A stretch of DNA of 64,000 nt. Source: Allantophomopsis cytisporea. Lineage: Eukaryota; Ascomycota; Leotiomycetes; Phacidiales; Phacidiaceae. A program made the translations under genes and the position numbers. Below the pieces are notes generated by a model, which saw only the letters and a program-made list of their open reading frames with translations, was not told the origin of the DNA and searched no databases. Below are positions 1-12,479 of the stretch, piece by piece; the first letter of the stretch is position 1; the number at the start of each line of letters is the position of its first letter. The stretch covers positions 372,001 to 436,000 of the forward strand of contig CP103036.1 of assembly GCA_024752435.1 (NCBI GenBank). Direction: 5' to 3'.

Positions 1-1491
1 AGTCATCATCCCGTCTACTATTTGTGGCTCCAGGATCGGAGGCTTTAGTGATGCGGTCCAATACTTCGAGCTGACTTGCCAAGAACGTCTGTACGTCCAA
101 ACTCTCAACCTCAAGTGCATGTCCATTTGAGTTGTTTGTGACCTGATGTAGAGCATCAAGACGGGGATCACGAATTGTCTCCTCATAGACTGCTAAGGCT
201 GATCCTTCTTCATAATCATCATGTTCATCTGCGTCTCCACCAGAAAAGCTTGCTTCTTGAATGTCGATTGACCAGCCATTGTTGACTCCCTCGACGTCGA
301 ACCCTTCACGTAAGACGCGAATCTTGCCCCACGAGTCCCAGTTGGGTGGAACTAAGACCTTGTCGCGATCGATGACATTATGCTTGAGGGGTTGTCGCTT
401 CAGTAATGATTGTATTCCCAGCGACGAATGAATGAGTGATTGTAAGGAGTTAGAGGAGGTTTGCATAGTGTAAATCAAGGACGCTCCATCTGTGAAATAT
501 TAGTATACATATATGCATTGTTAGTTCGGTGAACCTACGCTTAAGCAAAACAGATCGCAAAAATTGCAACACAAAATCAAATTCTTCCTCTTTCCAACCA
601 CGTTCTCTCTCCAGGGATTCTATCTTGTCAGACTACACAATTGTCAGTGGGATTCTTCGGCAAGTTATTGCAATGGGCTTCCTTTACGTTTTGGCAGACA
701 ACACACAGTGGTAAACCAAGGGCTTCCTCCCACTCACCAGGGCCTAGTGGCAGACTGACATCAGTTTCACCACCAAGGCCTGACGCTCCGCCATCGAGGC
801 TTACGCCTCCACGACCTCTGTCCCGCCAGCTGATCATCACCTCCTCCATCTTCTCCTTGCAATCTGCATCGAGAGATACTAACAAGGTCCGAAGTAATCG
901 CACCCAATCTCGTACCTGTCTCATCCAAGACCATGGTTGTGCCCAATCTAATAATATGACGATGAGCGTGTTTGGTATTGTTTGTGGAGTAAGGAGCGGT
1001 TGAAGGAGCGGTGCGAATGAGGGGTTAGGATCTGCGAGAAGGTAGAGCGAAAGTCGAGCCAACGTATCTATCATGGATTAGTGGTCATATGTAGTCATGA
1101 TTTGAGGATACCTTACCCTCTTGATCAGCGTCTAAGACATCGTGATAAGTATAACCCAAAGCAAAGTTGTTTGCTATAGGGGGTTGACGACCACCATTCC
1201 TGTCGTGGCCCTTCCGAGGAACATCGCCTGTGGAGAGTGATTCCAAGAACTCTTTCTGTGTTTCCGGGTTGCCTCCTACTTCTGTATTAGTTGTTGCTTC
1301 ACAGAGATATCAATGACCTTGAGCTTACCCAAGACGAGGACGTTCTTCTCCGGTAGCTTCTTTCCACTGGCAACATTATCTAGCATCGAGGACCACATGT
1401 CCTTCTTATCGGCATCTCCATCCTTAGATTTCTCTTGATCCATCGATGTTGAAGCTTGCGTGTAGCTCGACACCCTTTGAGGGGTCGCCAT
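1..1491 (-). CDS. Dynein light intermediate chain (3' end outside window)
   Basis: Cytoplasmic dynein light intermediate chain, which links the dynein motor to cargo adaptors for microtubule transport. Exons on the minus strand: 1491-1329, 1275-1117, 1067-688, 623-539 and 489 to the window edge; phases agree at all four introns. The start is the ATG at 1491 (MATPQ). Near the N-terminus the protein reads KDMWSSMLDNV and then the P-loop region VLVLGGNPETQKEFLESL. Exon 3 encodes the family block LLDWAQPWSWMRQVRDWVRLL, and exon 4 WKEEEFDFVLQFLRSVLLKH. The C-terminal exon is open to position 1 with no stop, so the gene runs off the window. It is divergent from the Ist3-like gene, with starts 680 bp apart. 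Family assignment is by recognised motifs; exon borders are inferred from splice consensus. Confidence 0.9.
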
Positions 1492-2171
1492 TCTGATATG
1501 GAGGTGTGCGGGCAGGTGTAGAACGCGTCGCGGCGGGAGCAGGTTTGCTGTTTAAATGTTTCTTCGTAGTTGAAATCCAAGCACACTGGCGATCATTGTG
1601 ACTGGGCTTTTGCTAGTCTTCAGTTCATTGCACGTTTGCATATGAAGAAAGAATGTAATTTGTAGGATTGGGCTTGGATAGAGTGCTTGACCACCTTTCT
1701 TACAATCATCAAGATGCCTGTGTACCTGAGGTAGGGGTGATAGCAACAACAGCCAACTAGTTCGGGTACAGCCGATCGAACACTACCTTGAGAAAGAGTG
1801 ATACTTATACAGCTCGTAGAACTTTTACAAAGAGTCAAAATAAATGCTACAAGCTTTATTGTAAGAATATCTGCAGATGCTTTACCTTCTGGGCCCACAA
1901 ATATGATTCTCTCAGAATTTGGGGCATGTCTGAGCACAATCGCAACCGAAGTAGTACAGCACATATGTAGATGCACAAGGCTGTGAGTAAGTTGGCTTTG
2001 ATTATGCTCAGATGCGGGGAGCTTCCGCTACTTCATAACTTTTTGGTGCTCCACGAAATGCGATCAACCTGACAGAGCGCAACACTCTTAAAGCAACTCG
2101 ACATTCCCTTTCGCGACACTATTTCTTCTCTTTTAGGGTGGCCTGGTATCAATCTGGGAGGAGTTTGCGCA
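1492..2171. promoter_or_regulatory. Shared upstream region of the dynein chain and Ist3-like genes
   Basis: This 680-bp stretch separates two divergent start codons, so it must hold both promoters. Short open frames on the minus strand here show no recognisable protein. I see no specific factor site that I would defend. Confidence 0.4.
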
Positions 2172-3101
2172 ATGAATAATATTAGGCAGATTCAAGAGCT
2201 TAATAGGCGCGAGCTCGAAAATGGAGTGTAAGTAAAATTGATAAAGCTCCTGGGAAATTCTGACAGATCACGTAGCTCCCCACAAGCCTCATGGCATGCT
2301 GACTATCGCGATACAGCCTATGTTTACATAGGTGGACTTCCATTTGAGTTATCTGAAGGAGATATTATCACAATCTTCTCGCAATATGGCGAGCCTACGT
2401 ATGTCAACCTCGTGCGCGACAAAGAAACTGGCAAATCTCGAGGTTTTGCCTTCCTGAAATACGAAGATCAGCGCAGTACAGATCTTGCAGTCGACAACCT
2501 TGGGGGTGCTACTATCATGAACAGAGTCATTAGGGTCGACCATACGCGCTACAAAAAGAAAGATGATGATCCGGAGGAGGAAAATGTTGCCGCAATTGGG
2601 GCAGGTGCTGTGGATGGAGACAGCGCGGATGAGAGCGATGACAAGCCGCAGAGGCCGTTGATTAAAGAGGAGCTGGAACTGAATAAGCTCATAACGCAGA
2701 TGGACGACGATGATCCCATGAAGGGCTTCCTCATCGATGAGAAGAAAGAGGAGGTTTCAAAAGCCCTTGCTAAGCTCGACAGCGGAAAGGACCGACCAAA
2801 GAGCCACAGAAAACGGGAGCATCGTCATCGACATCGATCACGCAGTCGCGATGGTGGGAAATCCAGGCATCGGGATGAGCGTGATGGTGAAAAATCAAGG
2901 CATCGAGACGAACGACGTCGTCGATACGACGATGAGGGCAGGGGTGATCGAACTAGAAGACATAGTAGAACCCCAGAGCGAGATAGCAAAAACGACCGGA
3001 CAAGACGACGTAGCCGAACTCCGGAGCGAGAAAGCAGAAGGCAAGGAGACAGCCGTCGACGTAGGTCACAAGAGAGAGAACCATACCGCGAACGCCGTTG
3101 A
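2172..3101 (+). CDS. IST3: Ist3/Snu17-like RRM protein (RES splicing complex; RBMX2 family)
   Basis: Probable RNA-binding subunit of the pre-mRNA retention and splicing (RES) complex, acting with the activated spliceosome in the nucleus. Exons 2172-2227 and 2276-3101 give 293 residues; the acceptor at 2275 restores the family N-terminus [17 protein letters not shown]. One RRM occupies about residues 33-110, with RNP2 VYIGGL at 35-40 and RNP1 KSRGFAFL at 72-79. The C-terminal half is acidic and then rich in Arg, Asp, Ser and His (RS/RD-like, about 190-293). The longer C-tail than in yeast Snu17 is usual for filamentous fungi and RBMX2 proteins, as I recall. The long opposite-frame ORF at 2737-3240 is a shadow of the RS tail. 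Confidence 0.9.
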
Positions 3102-3440
3102 CCTATTCACGGTTCCAACCTTCATTGCTGGGCTTGGGATGGAAAAAGTTGCAAAGTTTGATAGATCAAATTTCCCAAGCTCATCTCAGTACTTCTGGAA
3201 ACTCGGCAGAAAGACAACTAGAAACGAACAAAGAACATAATATGGCGTCCCGAATCTATTCACTCCAGCTCCTGGAAGCTTACTCTGCGGACACATACGA
3301 GTATTAGAATGAGATGCTAGGATGGTACTATGACGCTACATATTGAACGAAAGGCTACCTACCATGCCTCGAAAGATTGCCAGTATTCCAACGCCAACGC
3401 TATGTTAATCGCATCACCAATCGAAAAGCTCCATGATAAG

Positions 3441-4823
3441 CTAGTTGCCTCCGAGGTATCTCTTCCACCCATTTCTTACGCAGATGCGTCTCCCATCTTC
3501 TCCTTCAGCAATAATAAACTTCTCCCAATACCCGTCTGTGCCAGCACCGAGCACAATTACACTCTGGTCACTAGACCATCCAAGTATACCTTTAAGTGGA
3601 CGAACTCCCGCTTCGATAACTCCTGGTTCTGCGACTGGTTCATCGCCTATATGAAATGGTGCCGATGCGAATGAGTAGGTGTCTGAGAACATTCTAGGTA
3701 AAAGGGGAATCTTGCTTAACACACCCCATTTTTGCTGATTACCATCTTCTACTTGAGGACTTCCTCCACTACCTGGACGATTTCCAGAAGTATACAAGAG
3801 AGAAGGTTTGTTGGGGTGTGGGATGTCGAAAATATGTAGTGTAGACTTGTCAGAGGTGACTGCAAGCAGTTGACTGGATGGGGAGAATGCCAGGGAGAAT
3901 ATTATTGCAGGGTCTACACCGCGTCGTAACTCGATAATACGCGCACAGTTGCTCGTCGAAAAGACACGAAGCAGTGTTCCCTATCAAATGTTGGTTATTC
4001 TTGATCATGAAGACAGAAAATCAATCAAACATACGGATTTGCTTGCTGTAGCTATGAGATCGCCATCCGGGCTGATTTCGATTGCCCTCAAACTTGATCC
4101 ATGTGCTGGTATGATGCTAACATTTCCTGTTTCGATCTCTACCAGCTGTACTTGTCCAGGTGTTCTTCCAGGGAATGCCATGTGTTTTGATGAAATACAA
4201 CAGAGTCCAATGGGATTGTCGGCGGTCTCAAAGGTCGATAGTCTCTCAGGATTGGCTGTGAGTGTATAAATATAAACCTTGTTGTGAAAAGCAACAACAA
4301 CTCGTGTCCGTGCAACTTTCACACCCAGGACAGGTTCACGGAACTCAAGGCTGACTGCAATTTTTTGGGCCTTATCGTTCCAAAGAATAACCTATACCAT
4401 ATTAGATATCTGTAATTCTTTCCATACAGCGGCATATGACCTATATACCTTGTTGTGCGGGAACTTAGGCTGCTTCCCTCCACCAACTAGAGCGAGTATG
4501 TTCGTCCGTCCAAGCATCTGTACCGTACCAAGTCCAGCGTTAAAATCTACTGATTCATTAGCAAGTGTCTGTACTTGCGTGACTTGGGAAGTGATGGTAT
4601 TTGTGCACGTGACGTACCTCGAGTCTTTTCAAGTTGGCATGGATCGGTGAGGAAGACTATATGTAGGTTAGCTACAGCTTAAGATAGTTGTAATAGTTCA
4701 TACTCGATACTCACTACAGTATCCAGTCTCGAGACCAACGGCAAAGCAACCAGCGTCCTGGTTGAAGGCAACTGACAGGACAGCTTCATTGCTGGTATGC
4801 TCAATAGCGTGTCTAGTATTCAT
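3441..4823 (-). CDS. HSV2: PROPPIN WD40 protein, Hsv2/WIPI3-4 type
   Basis: Seven-bladed beta-propeller that binds PI3P and PI(3,5)P2; Hsv2-type members act in micro-autophagy and endosomal membranes. Exons on the minus strand: 4823-4715, 4656-4618, 4549-4449, 4391-4035 and 3980-3441; 381 residues. The lipid-binding signature is present as LRRG at about residues 220-223. Family blocks include FNAGLG, LALVGGG, PKFPHNKV, FPGRTPGQVQLVE and the C-terminal GTDGYWEKF. I chose the donor at 4714 because it yields GYCIFLTDP, matching the usual GFRVFNTDP spacing. The absence of the extended loop typical of Atg18 favours Hsv2 over Atg18. The next gene upstream (septin) is divergent, 1.9 kb away. Confidence 0.88.
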
Positions 4824-6715
4824 GATGACGACGTAAGATGCGAGAACGAAACGATGGATAAGACACTGCCGAGTGAGCACAGAGCTAAGAGGATGATGGT
4901 GTCTTATTGAGTAAGAGCATCACCATATGAGACACGATGTGGTGTAGATAGATCGTGGAGTCTGTTTGTAGGCCAAATAAATATATCTAGGTAGGTAAGG
5001 CGGGTACCTAAGAAGATGTCTCACACGACGGGATATATAAGTAAACATAGAAACAGTATAGATTCTGGGCATATATCATGACGTTAAACTCGAGGTCGCA
5101 TTCTCTTCTTACGCAAACGTTATATATCACCATTAAAAATTGAGAATGGCCTTGGATCATGTTAGAGGCAAAATAAAATATAAAATAAATTAAGATAAAA
5201 TCAAATAGGAATGTTTTCCACCTCTTCGATTATCTTTTGACGGTTTTGCTTTAGACTCCTTGAATGTTCCCGCATTGTAATCATGTGAATTTGGCCAATT
5301 GTGACCACCGAACAGATTAATGTTACCTTATTTTTATGAACTCTCTTCCTTTTCATATGGGAGTGGGGACCTTCGTCCATGAAATTTGCGCCCGTTTAAG
5401 GTAGTAATTTGACTTCCTTGCCAATCCATAAAAGATGATGGAGGTGAATGTGCATCGTCCCTTGTTGGGTATCTCTCAGCTCTCAAGCACGCCAAAGTAC
5501 CCTCAAGTACAGTATCAATGATTAAGGACCATAAGTACCGCAACTCTAGAAAATACATTTACAGGTGCGAGTACCTTTGTATCTTCGGTCTGGCTAAGTC
5601 ATTTAGAATTGTAGCTTCTCCACATGAGGCGCTTGAGGTAGGGAAGGACTCAGAGCATTGGTGTTTGATGATACCCTTATTCAAACCTACCTCATGAAAA
5701 ACGTTGCGGGAAAATGTGAAGGACACGATAAAGGATTATATACTTGGACATCTTCCTCACGCTTATGTCCTTTCAACCCGATATGACTACCAAGTTGTCT
5801 ATGGTTGGTTTCATGTCAACTGATCCACACAAGATGCATACAAGAGAGATGGAATGAAGCTCATCTTCAATCGCCGTCAACATGGTCTTGCGTACTCTAC
5901 CGTCATTGAAAGATGAAAGGACCATAGAGTGCAGAATGAGAGTAAGAGAGTAAGAGAGAGAGTGAGAGTGAGAGTAGAACTACTCCACTACTGCGGCCTG
6001 TGCTTTTGTCAAGGGATCTCCAGGCCTTAGGCATGGGATCTGAGACGCATCATTAAAGCTCTCCCTCCGAAGAAAGCTGGTCCAGGTTCAGTGGTGTGTG
6101 TAAAGATAGGAGATGCACCTCATTTAACCTATGAGGGATAGATATACCCAAAGCTCAGCATGTAGGCAATAACCCGTCTCAACCGCATGGAATGAAATGT
6201 AAAATAAAATAATAACAATAACAATAATCATAATCATTATAATAAAAGCGCACAAATACAGAACGGTAGACATCTTTTTATTGTTATATCGGAATCGTGC
6301 ATGTACCTTGCCTTAGCACGGGCAGTTGAGCAGGTGTAAGTGCTCTAAGTTTAGTCTCCCCATCAAATGATCCCCCATACCTTACAATCGGCGCCTCGCC
6401 TAAATCCACTTCGACCCCTTTCGTGGTGGCTCGTAGGAGAGAGCTCACACTTAACGTGCCTACCACGACACCACGACTACTTACTACTACTACTACTACT
6501 ACTGCTTTCTCCCGTCGACGCTGCTTGTGAACACGATCCCAACTCAGCCCGACAAAGCCGCAATCCTTCCTTCACTTCAATTGACCGTGATAATCGTCAA
6601 ATCTACACTTTGACGACTACCTACCTACAGTTACGCTCACTTTACTTTCATCTGTTTCGATACCCAACTTCACCACGCGCCGTCGTCCGCCTACGACAAC
6701 TCACCTACAATCACA
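4824..6715. other. Intergenic gap between HSV2 and CDC11
   Basis: A 1.9-kb gap between divergent genes. I see no coding region. It contains a GAGAGT-type purine run (about 5938-5975), an AAT/AAC-rich stretch near 6200-6245 and a (CTA)n run at about 6481-6503. A C- and T-rich leader precedes the septin start. These are ordinary fungal promoter features. Confidence 0.4.
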
Positions 6716-8368
6716 ATGTCATCCCCATTGAGCGCAGTACGTACCTCTCCACGCGCCTCCGCATTCCCTACGAGCAAGCAAACCCCTTGGCACATCATCT
6801 ACATCGCTCAGTTCCAGCTGGCTGCGTTGCGCATCAACGCATTACTCGCACTGCCTGCGCGCATGAGCGCAGACAAACCTCGCGTCTACGTACCACCATA
6901 ACTAACACTCTACTCAGATCAAGATGCGCCGTAAGAAGAACGTCAAGAAAGGTATTCAGTTCTGCTTGATGGTCTGTGGAGCTTCAGGAACTGGTATGTG
7001 ACGATCACTATCTCCCCCCTACCACCAATACTTCGACTGACCACTTACACTAGGACGTACCACCTTCGTCAACACTCTGTGCGGCAAGAAAGTGCTCTCG
7101 GGCAAGGATGCTGACGATGCTGCCAACGCACATATCGAAGAGGGTGTGAAGATTAAGCCTTCCACTGTTGGTACGAATCATGCGCTTTCTATACAACTGA
7201 ATGCCTGCTAATGAAAGGCTCCAGAGCTCGAGTTGGACGAAGAAGGAACCCGTATCTCTCTCACTGTTGTCGACACACCAGGTTTCGGAGATCAGATTGA
7301 TAATGAGGCAAGGTGAGAGGTCTCCTCCCCATTCGCACATATGTGCAAATAGACTGACATTGTGTACCAGTTTCGGTGAGATCTCTGGATATCTTGAGCG
7401 CCAATATGATGACATTCTCGCCGAAGAGTCTCGCATCAAGCGTAACCCACGTTTCCGCGATAACAGAGTGCACGCACTGCTTTACTTTATCACACCAACT
7501 GGTCATGGGTAAGTAGAAGATGATCTCGATGTTTGTCAGCAGTGACACTAACTGTCTACCAGTCTCCGTGAATTAGATATCGAACTCATGAAGAGATTAT
7601 CGCCACGGGTGAACGTCATCCCTGTTATCGGCAAGGCTGATTCTCTCACTCCAGCTGAGTTGGCTGAGTCTAAGAAGCTCGTTATGGAAGATATTGAGCA
7701 CTACCGCATCCCAGTTTACAACTTCCCATACGATATTGAGGAGGATGACGAGGACACTGTTGAGGAGAACGCTGAGCTTCGAGGACTTATGCCATTCGCC
7801 ATTGTTGGATCTGATGAGGTCGTGGAGATTGGTGGACGTAAGGTCAGAGCCAGACAGTACCCATGGGGTGTGGTTGAGGTTGAGAACCCAAGACATTCTG
7901 ATTTCTTGGCCATCCGAAGCGCCCTCCTCCACAGCCATTTGGCCGACTTGAAGGAGATCACGCACGACTTCTTGTACGAGAACTGGCGTACTGAGAAACT
8001 CAGCAAGAGCTTCGAGGGTGGTGCTCCAGCGTAAGTCACAAAGCTCCAGCTATTCGCATCTCCATGTATACTGACTATGAAACAGTGATTCTTCCATGAA
8101 CCCAGAGGATCTCGCCTCCCAGTCTGTTCGTCTTAAGGAGGAGCAGCTTCGTCGTGAGGAGGAGAAGCTCCGTGAGATCGAAGTCAAGGTCCAAAGAGAA
8201 ATCAACGAGAAGAGACAAGAGCTCTTGGCTCGCGAGAGTCAACTTAAGGAGATCGAGGCTAGAATGCAACGCGAACAGAGCGCCCACACGGAGCAAATGG
8301 AGGCCAACGCTCAAGCTCAGGCACAGGCTCATGCTGCCGCAAATGGAAACGGAGAGGCTGAGGCCTAA
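6716..8368 (+). CDS. CDC11: Septin, Cdc11/AspA type
   Basis: Septin GTP-binding protein that assembles into filaments at septa, tips and necks. Exons: 6716-6736, 6918-6993, 7054-7170, 7225-7312, 7371-7508, 7563-8030 and 8086-8368; 396 residues. It begins with a 7-codon first exon. A polybasic lipid-binding region lies at residues 11-18, then the G1 loop GASGTGRT at 28-35, G3 DTPGFGDQ and G4-type GKAD. The septin unique element is followed by a long coiled coil (about residues 305-385) rich in Glu, Arg and Gln. The G1 lysine is Arg34, as I recall for Cdc11-type septins. The multi-intron structure and near-complete family identity make this call firm. Confidence 0.95.
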
Positions 8369-9157
8369 TTTGGCATTGATGAGATGGTGTTCAGGGCGAG
8401 GAGCGTTGGGAGATGGTATACCTTTGGCCGTGTCTACCGAAAAGGTTTTGTCGTGTTTGGGAACGTTTCTCAAGTATGTTTTCTTCGCGGCATTTCACAT
8501 AGCACTTTCTGGCTTCTAAAAGCTCCTTCTATCTTCTTTTTATCGACTTTCTAATGTTGAGACCGAATTCTGTTTCTTGGTCGTTTTTTCTGTAGTACCA
8601 TAGCTGAATGAAATGCTTGACCTTCAATCAGATTTCACTTCCATATATAGCATGGAGATTAATTCAATCATTCTGTCTCATGGTTTATTGGTCAATCATG
8701 ATGACCTCGAGTATGGGTTTTCTGATCGACAGCAGATTCAACCATTAAGTGTAGTCATCATGGTGAAACGATATCAAAAGACACTAGCATTCCCGTATTT
8801 AAGAGCTGAGAGTTCTCTATGCTTCTATTCACACTAATCACGCATTCTACTGTGTTCGCCCAATATCCATGCGTTATGGTGTTGTAAGGCTTTTAAGACC
8901 AATCATATGACTAAATGCTCCAGACTCTCACTCTGTTCTCCACAACTCGACATGGTGCGCACGTGGTTCTAGCGACTAGCGAGCTGAGTGCATCATCATA
9001 AACGGTAATCTCAGTGGCGCCGAACAGCTACCTTAACGACCTTTCTTACAATACCTCGCTCTTCCTATTAGCAGACATCTCCAGTTGCATCGTTCTAGCG
9101 ACGATAATACGCATCTTGCCCGAATCTCCAACTTCTTCATTCGGCTTCTTTGGCGCA

Positions 9158-10148
9158 ATGTCGACCGCAAAATACACTCCCACGCCGCAGCGTGATTCGC
9201 TTGATGAACCAGATCATTACACTCAAGCGCCTCCATCGTACGAGGAACCCAGCACCAGTCGTGATGAGGATGCTCTTCTAGGCGGTGCCCCAAGAAGCAG
9301 CGAGGACAACATCCCTGATGACTTCAAAGTTCGTAACATCGGCCACTGTTCGAATACTACTAACATTGTGAAGTTTGGCGGCTGTGTCGCAGAGGCGACC
9401 ATCGATATTCGCATGCAATTTGTCCGAAAGGTTTATGCTATTCTGTGAGTAAACTATGGTGCATTCGGTACCAGGCACAATATACTGATATTCACAGCTC
9501 GGTCCAACTCATTTCTACCGCAATCTTGAGCTCTCTATCGTTTTTCAGCAGTGGGTATAGAAATTGGATACAAGGCAACCAGTGGATGATGTGGGTATCG
9601 CTGTTTGGGGCTATTGGATTCATGGTGTGTTCTACTATCATACTCAAGTAATATGCTTCGATTGCTAACGATTTTCTCAGCTCTTGACATACTGGAAGCG
9701 CAAGAGTTATCCTACAAACTTACTTTTCTTGGCAGGCTTCACTGGTCTAGAAGCATACTCGATATCCGTCATAGTATCCTTCTATGAATCGCGCATAGTT
9801 TTGCAAGCCGTACTCCTTACCGCAGGTATTTTCGTGGCTCTGACACTATTCGCCTGTCAAACCAAGTATGATTTTACCTCATGGATGCCATATCTTTTCG
9901 GTGGACTATGGGCCTTGTTGCTCTTTGGGTTCATGGCTGCTTTCTTCCCCCACAACAGCACCGTTGAGCTTGCTTATTCGGGCATCGCAGCTCTGATCTT
10001 CAGTGGCTACATTCTTGTTGATACTCAGCTGGTGATGAGACATTTCAACCCGGAGGAGGAGATCGCTGCTGCGATTTCATTGTACCTGGATATTATCAAC
10101 CTCTTCTTGGCAATTCTGCGCATCCTCAACAGCCAGCAGAACAACTAA
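9158..10148 (+). CDS. BXI1: Bax-inhibitor/Lifeguard family membrane protein (Bxi1-like)
   Basis: Multi-pass TMBIM/LFG protein, expected in ER or vacuole membranes and linked in yeast to calcium and stress or cell-death control. Exons 9158-9328, 9374-9444, 9498-9624 and 9681-10148 give 278 residues. The N-terminal ~85 residues are soluble, Pro- and acidic-rich with PPSYEEP. They are followed by FGGCVAEATIDIRMQFVRKVY, then seven hydrophobic segments and the conserved C-terminus ISLYLDIINLFLAILRIL. The first intron (9329-9373) is 45 nt, in frame and free of stops. It is supported by CTAAC 10 nt before the AG and by restoration of the family reading DDFK-FGG. The start is the ATG at 9158; upstream in-frame codons lack another ATG of merit. 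Confidence 0.92.
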
Positions 10149-12479
10149 CTCTGTCAAACTCTACACCTGGTAAAGCAGTCCATTCATTATGCCATAAGCC
10201 TATTTTCTGAATGGTTGACTAGGGGTTTATGTGTTTAAAGTCTTTTTGGAGTGTAATGGAAGTCAGTGAAACAGAATGGTTTTGGTTTCAAATAGCAAGT
10301 ACATAATTCTACAATTTGGGCAATCTTCGGCAGACAGTATGAATTAAGGTTTGATATCGAGTGTAATATTTTTGAAGTGACATAAGAGATTAAGTTACCT
10401 GACCGACATAACCCTGCGAGAATGGGGGGGAGGGGGCATTGTTGAGAAGTAGTTTCAGTATTTAGCTTGATCGCCCGCAACAAAAGTTCACTGGTGTCTG
10501 TTTTTTTTTTCTCTTGCTGCATAGAGTGGAATTGGCAACACCTGCAGGTTCGCTTCAGTATGCACAGCTTACCGCAACGATTAGCTTTTGATTTTTTCTT
10601 TTTCTTTCCCTTGATAACATTTATCTCTCTCTCTGTATCTCACACACAGGCTCTCTCTTTGAGTGTATGATTCCCCGACTACCTACCTTAGCTAGATGCT
10701 TACTTGTGTATGTACTTGTGTATGTACTTGTGTACTTATGTATTAGCAATTATAGTGCCCTGGATTGGTCCAAATACCTTACCTTATTAGGTGAACATAG
10801 GGCGAAGCTCCGTGGAGGGTCCTTTGATGTTTTTGGCACTACTCAAGGGCGCTCAAGGGCACTCGCTGGCATCCTTTTGAGCTCAGCAAGATGGTAGCGC
10901 CCTACTAGTGGAAGAATGGCGACCAGTGATTCTCAACCTGTGTCAAAGAACCCCCTGTGCCCCTGGGTTCCCGTTTGGTGGTTTCGACCAGATGAGCGTT
11001 AGACGCATGGAAAAGATGGAAAAGAGATGAGCGCACGCGCACGCACGGGGAGATAATCCATGCGCTGGGGGAAGAAGGTGAAAGACTGGAGACATATGTA
11101 GCAAGCTTTGCACGTACTCACGTACTCACTCATATAGTAATGGTAATGATGATGTGCCAAAAAGATGCAAGAGATTGGATCCAGGCTCAGAAGTGTATGC
11201 ACTGCACGCAAAGCAAATCTCGTTGCGCACGGAGTTTCTGCCATATTGGAGGTCGAGAAGTTCATGTTCAAAACACGTATGAAGGGGGATAAGGTAGCTC
11301 CTAATGAAGAAATATCAGCTCGATCGTTGTATAGAGGGAGATAGGAGCGAAAAGAGACTGTGACGATGATGGTGTATTTGTAGCATGGATTGCGACAATA
11401 GAGGAGGAAGTGGAAGTACACATACTGATTCGATATTCCGTACCCCACACGTATGTACCTTTATAAGTTTCGAGCTTCGGGTGTCAATATATCGGGCATT
11501 GAAAGAAAGGATATGTTTATATGTACAACATATGTAACATGTAATAGTAGCACCATAGTACGTACATACATCAGTCACGCCTTTAATTTGAACACTAGAA
11601 CACTAGAGCATATACTAACAAGTCGACTACATCTATGTAAAGCCCCTTGAAACTGCATATATGTATTCTATGTATTGTGTACTCGAAGCCTCAAGAGACG
11701 TCCGTCCAACTATCAATACTAATACCGTAGAACTTCCCCTTACCTTCCTCCTTCCTCCTTCCTCCTTCCTTTTCATGTTGATCAACTCAATGCAATCGGT
11801 TATAAATCCATGAAGCTATAGCCATGAAGCCTTGAAGCTATAAAGCCACAGATCCATAATCCATGAACCCCATAACCCTATGAACCTATGAACCCATCCT
11901 CTCTATCCATTAATCCACAAAAACTTGGAAAAGGGTCGCCAGCCATACACCGCCCTGATAGCCCAATCAGGACCCTCTTTACTACTAAGTGAGACGGTAT
12001 CACTTCCTACAGAATCCTCTCACAATCACTCACACACACACACACACACACGCACACACACACTCTCTCTCTGTCTCTCTCTCTCACACACTCACACACA
12101 ATCACACACCATACAAATTATAACTCCTACCACCTCCACCTCCACCTCCTCCTCCTCCTCCACCATATCAATTGCAACGAAACCCCCTCCCCCCTCCCTC
12201 CTCTAACCTCACTCTTCCTCTGCCTCTTCTTCCTCCTTCCTTACCCACCCTTCCCCCTCCTCCCGAAGCTATCACCCATTACCATTGTCAACTCAATTCG
12301 ATATTCAACAAAGTCTAAACCTAGACAATTTCGTTCTTTTACCCTGAGCAAAACAGGAAATACCCTCAGCATATCGGGAAAATCCCCATGATTGCTCAAT
12401 TAACTACCAATTGAGCCTACACGACTGGCGCTTCGGCCGCAGAACCTCTCTACACGAATTTGCAGATAACTACGATTAA
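10149..12479. other. Intergenic gap and leader region upstream of ceramide synthase
   Basis: A 2.3-kb stretch with no convincing ORF. It holds a CCTTCCTCC-type pyrimidine repeat near 11740-11772 and short runs of repeated CATGAA/CCATAA words at 11800-11900. A (CA)n then (CT)n microsatellite spans about 12029-12107, and a long C/T/A-rich tract extends to the start codon. The last 700 bp looks like a pyrimidine-rich promoter and 5' leader. Confidence 0.4.
12029..12107. repeat. Compound (CA)n/(CT)n microsatellite
   Basis: Alternating CACACA and CTCTCT runs, read directly from the sequence, in the presumed leader of the ceramide synthase gene. The run is likely variable in length between strains. 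Confidence 0.85.

Noticed and set aside
1552..1976. Minus-strand frames (65-118 codons) between the dynein chain and Ist3-like genes
   Set aside because: No family blocks seen, frames overlap each other, and one lies in the probable 5' leader of the dynein chain gene.
2737..3240. 167-codon plus-strand frame overlapping the Ist3-like gene
   Set aside because: It is a shifted frame over the Arg/Asp/Ser-rich tail; the true frame matches the RRM protein through to its stop at 3101.
8613..8837. 74-codon plus-strand frame after the septin gene
   Set aside because: Composition is that of AT-rich 3' flank; no homology sense or splice signals.
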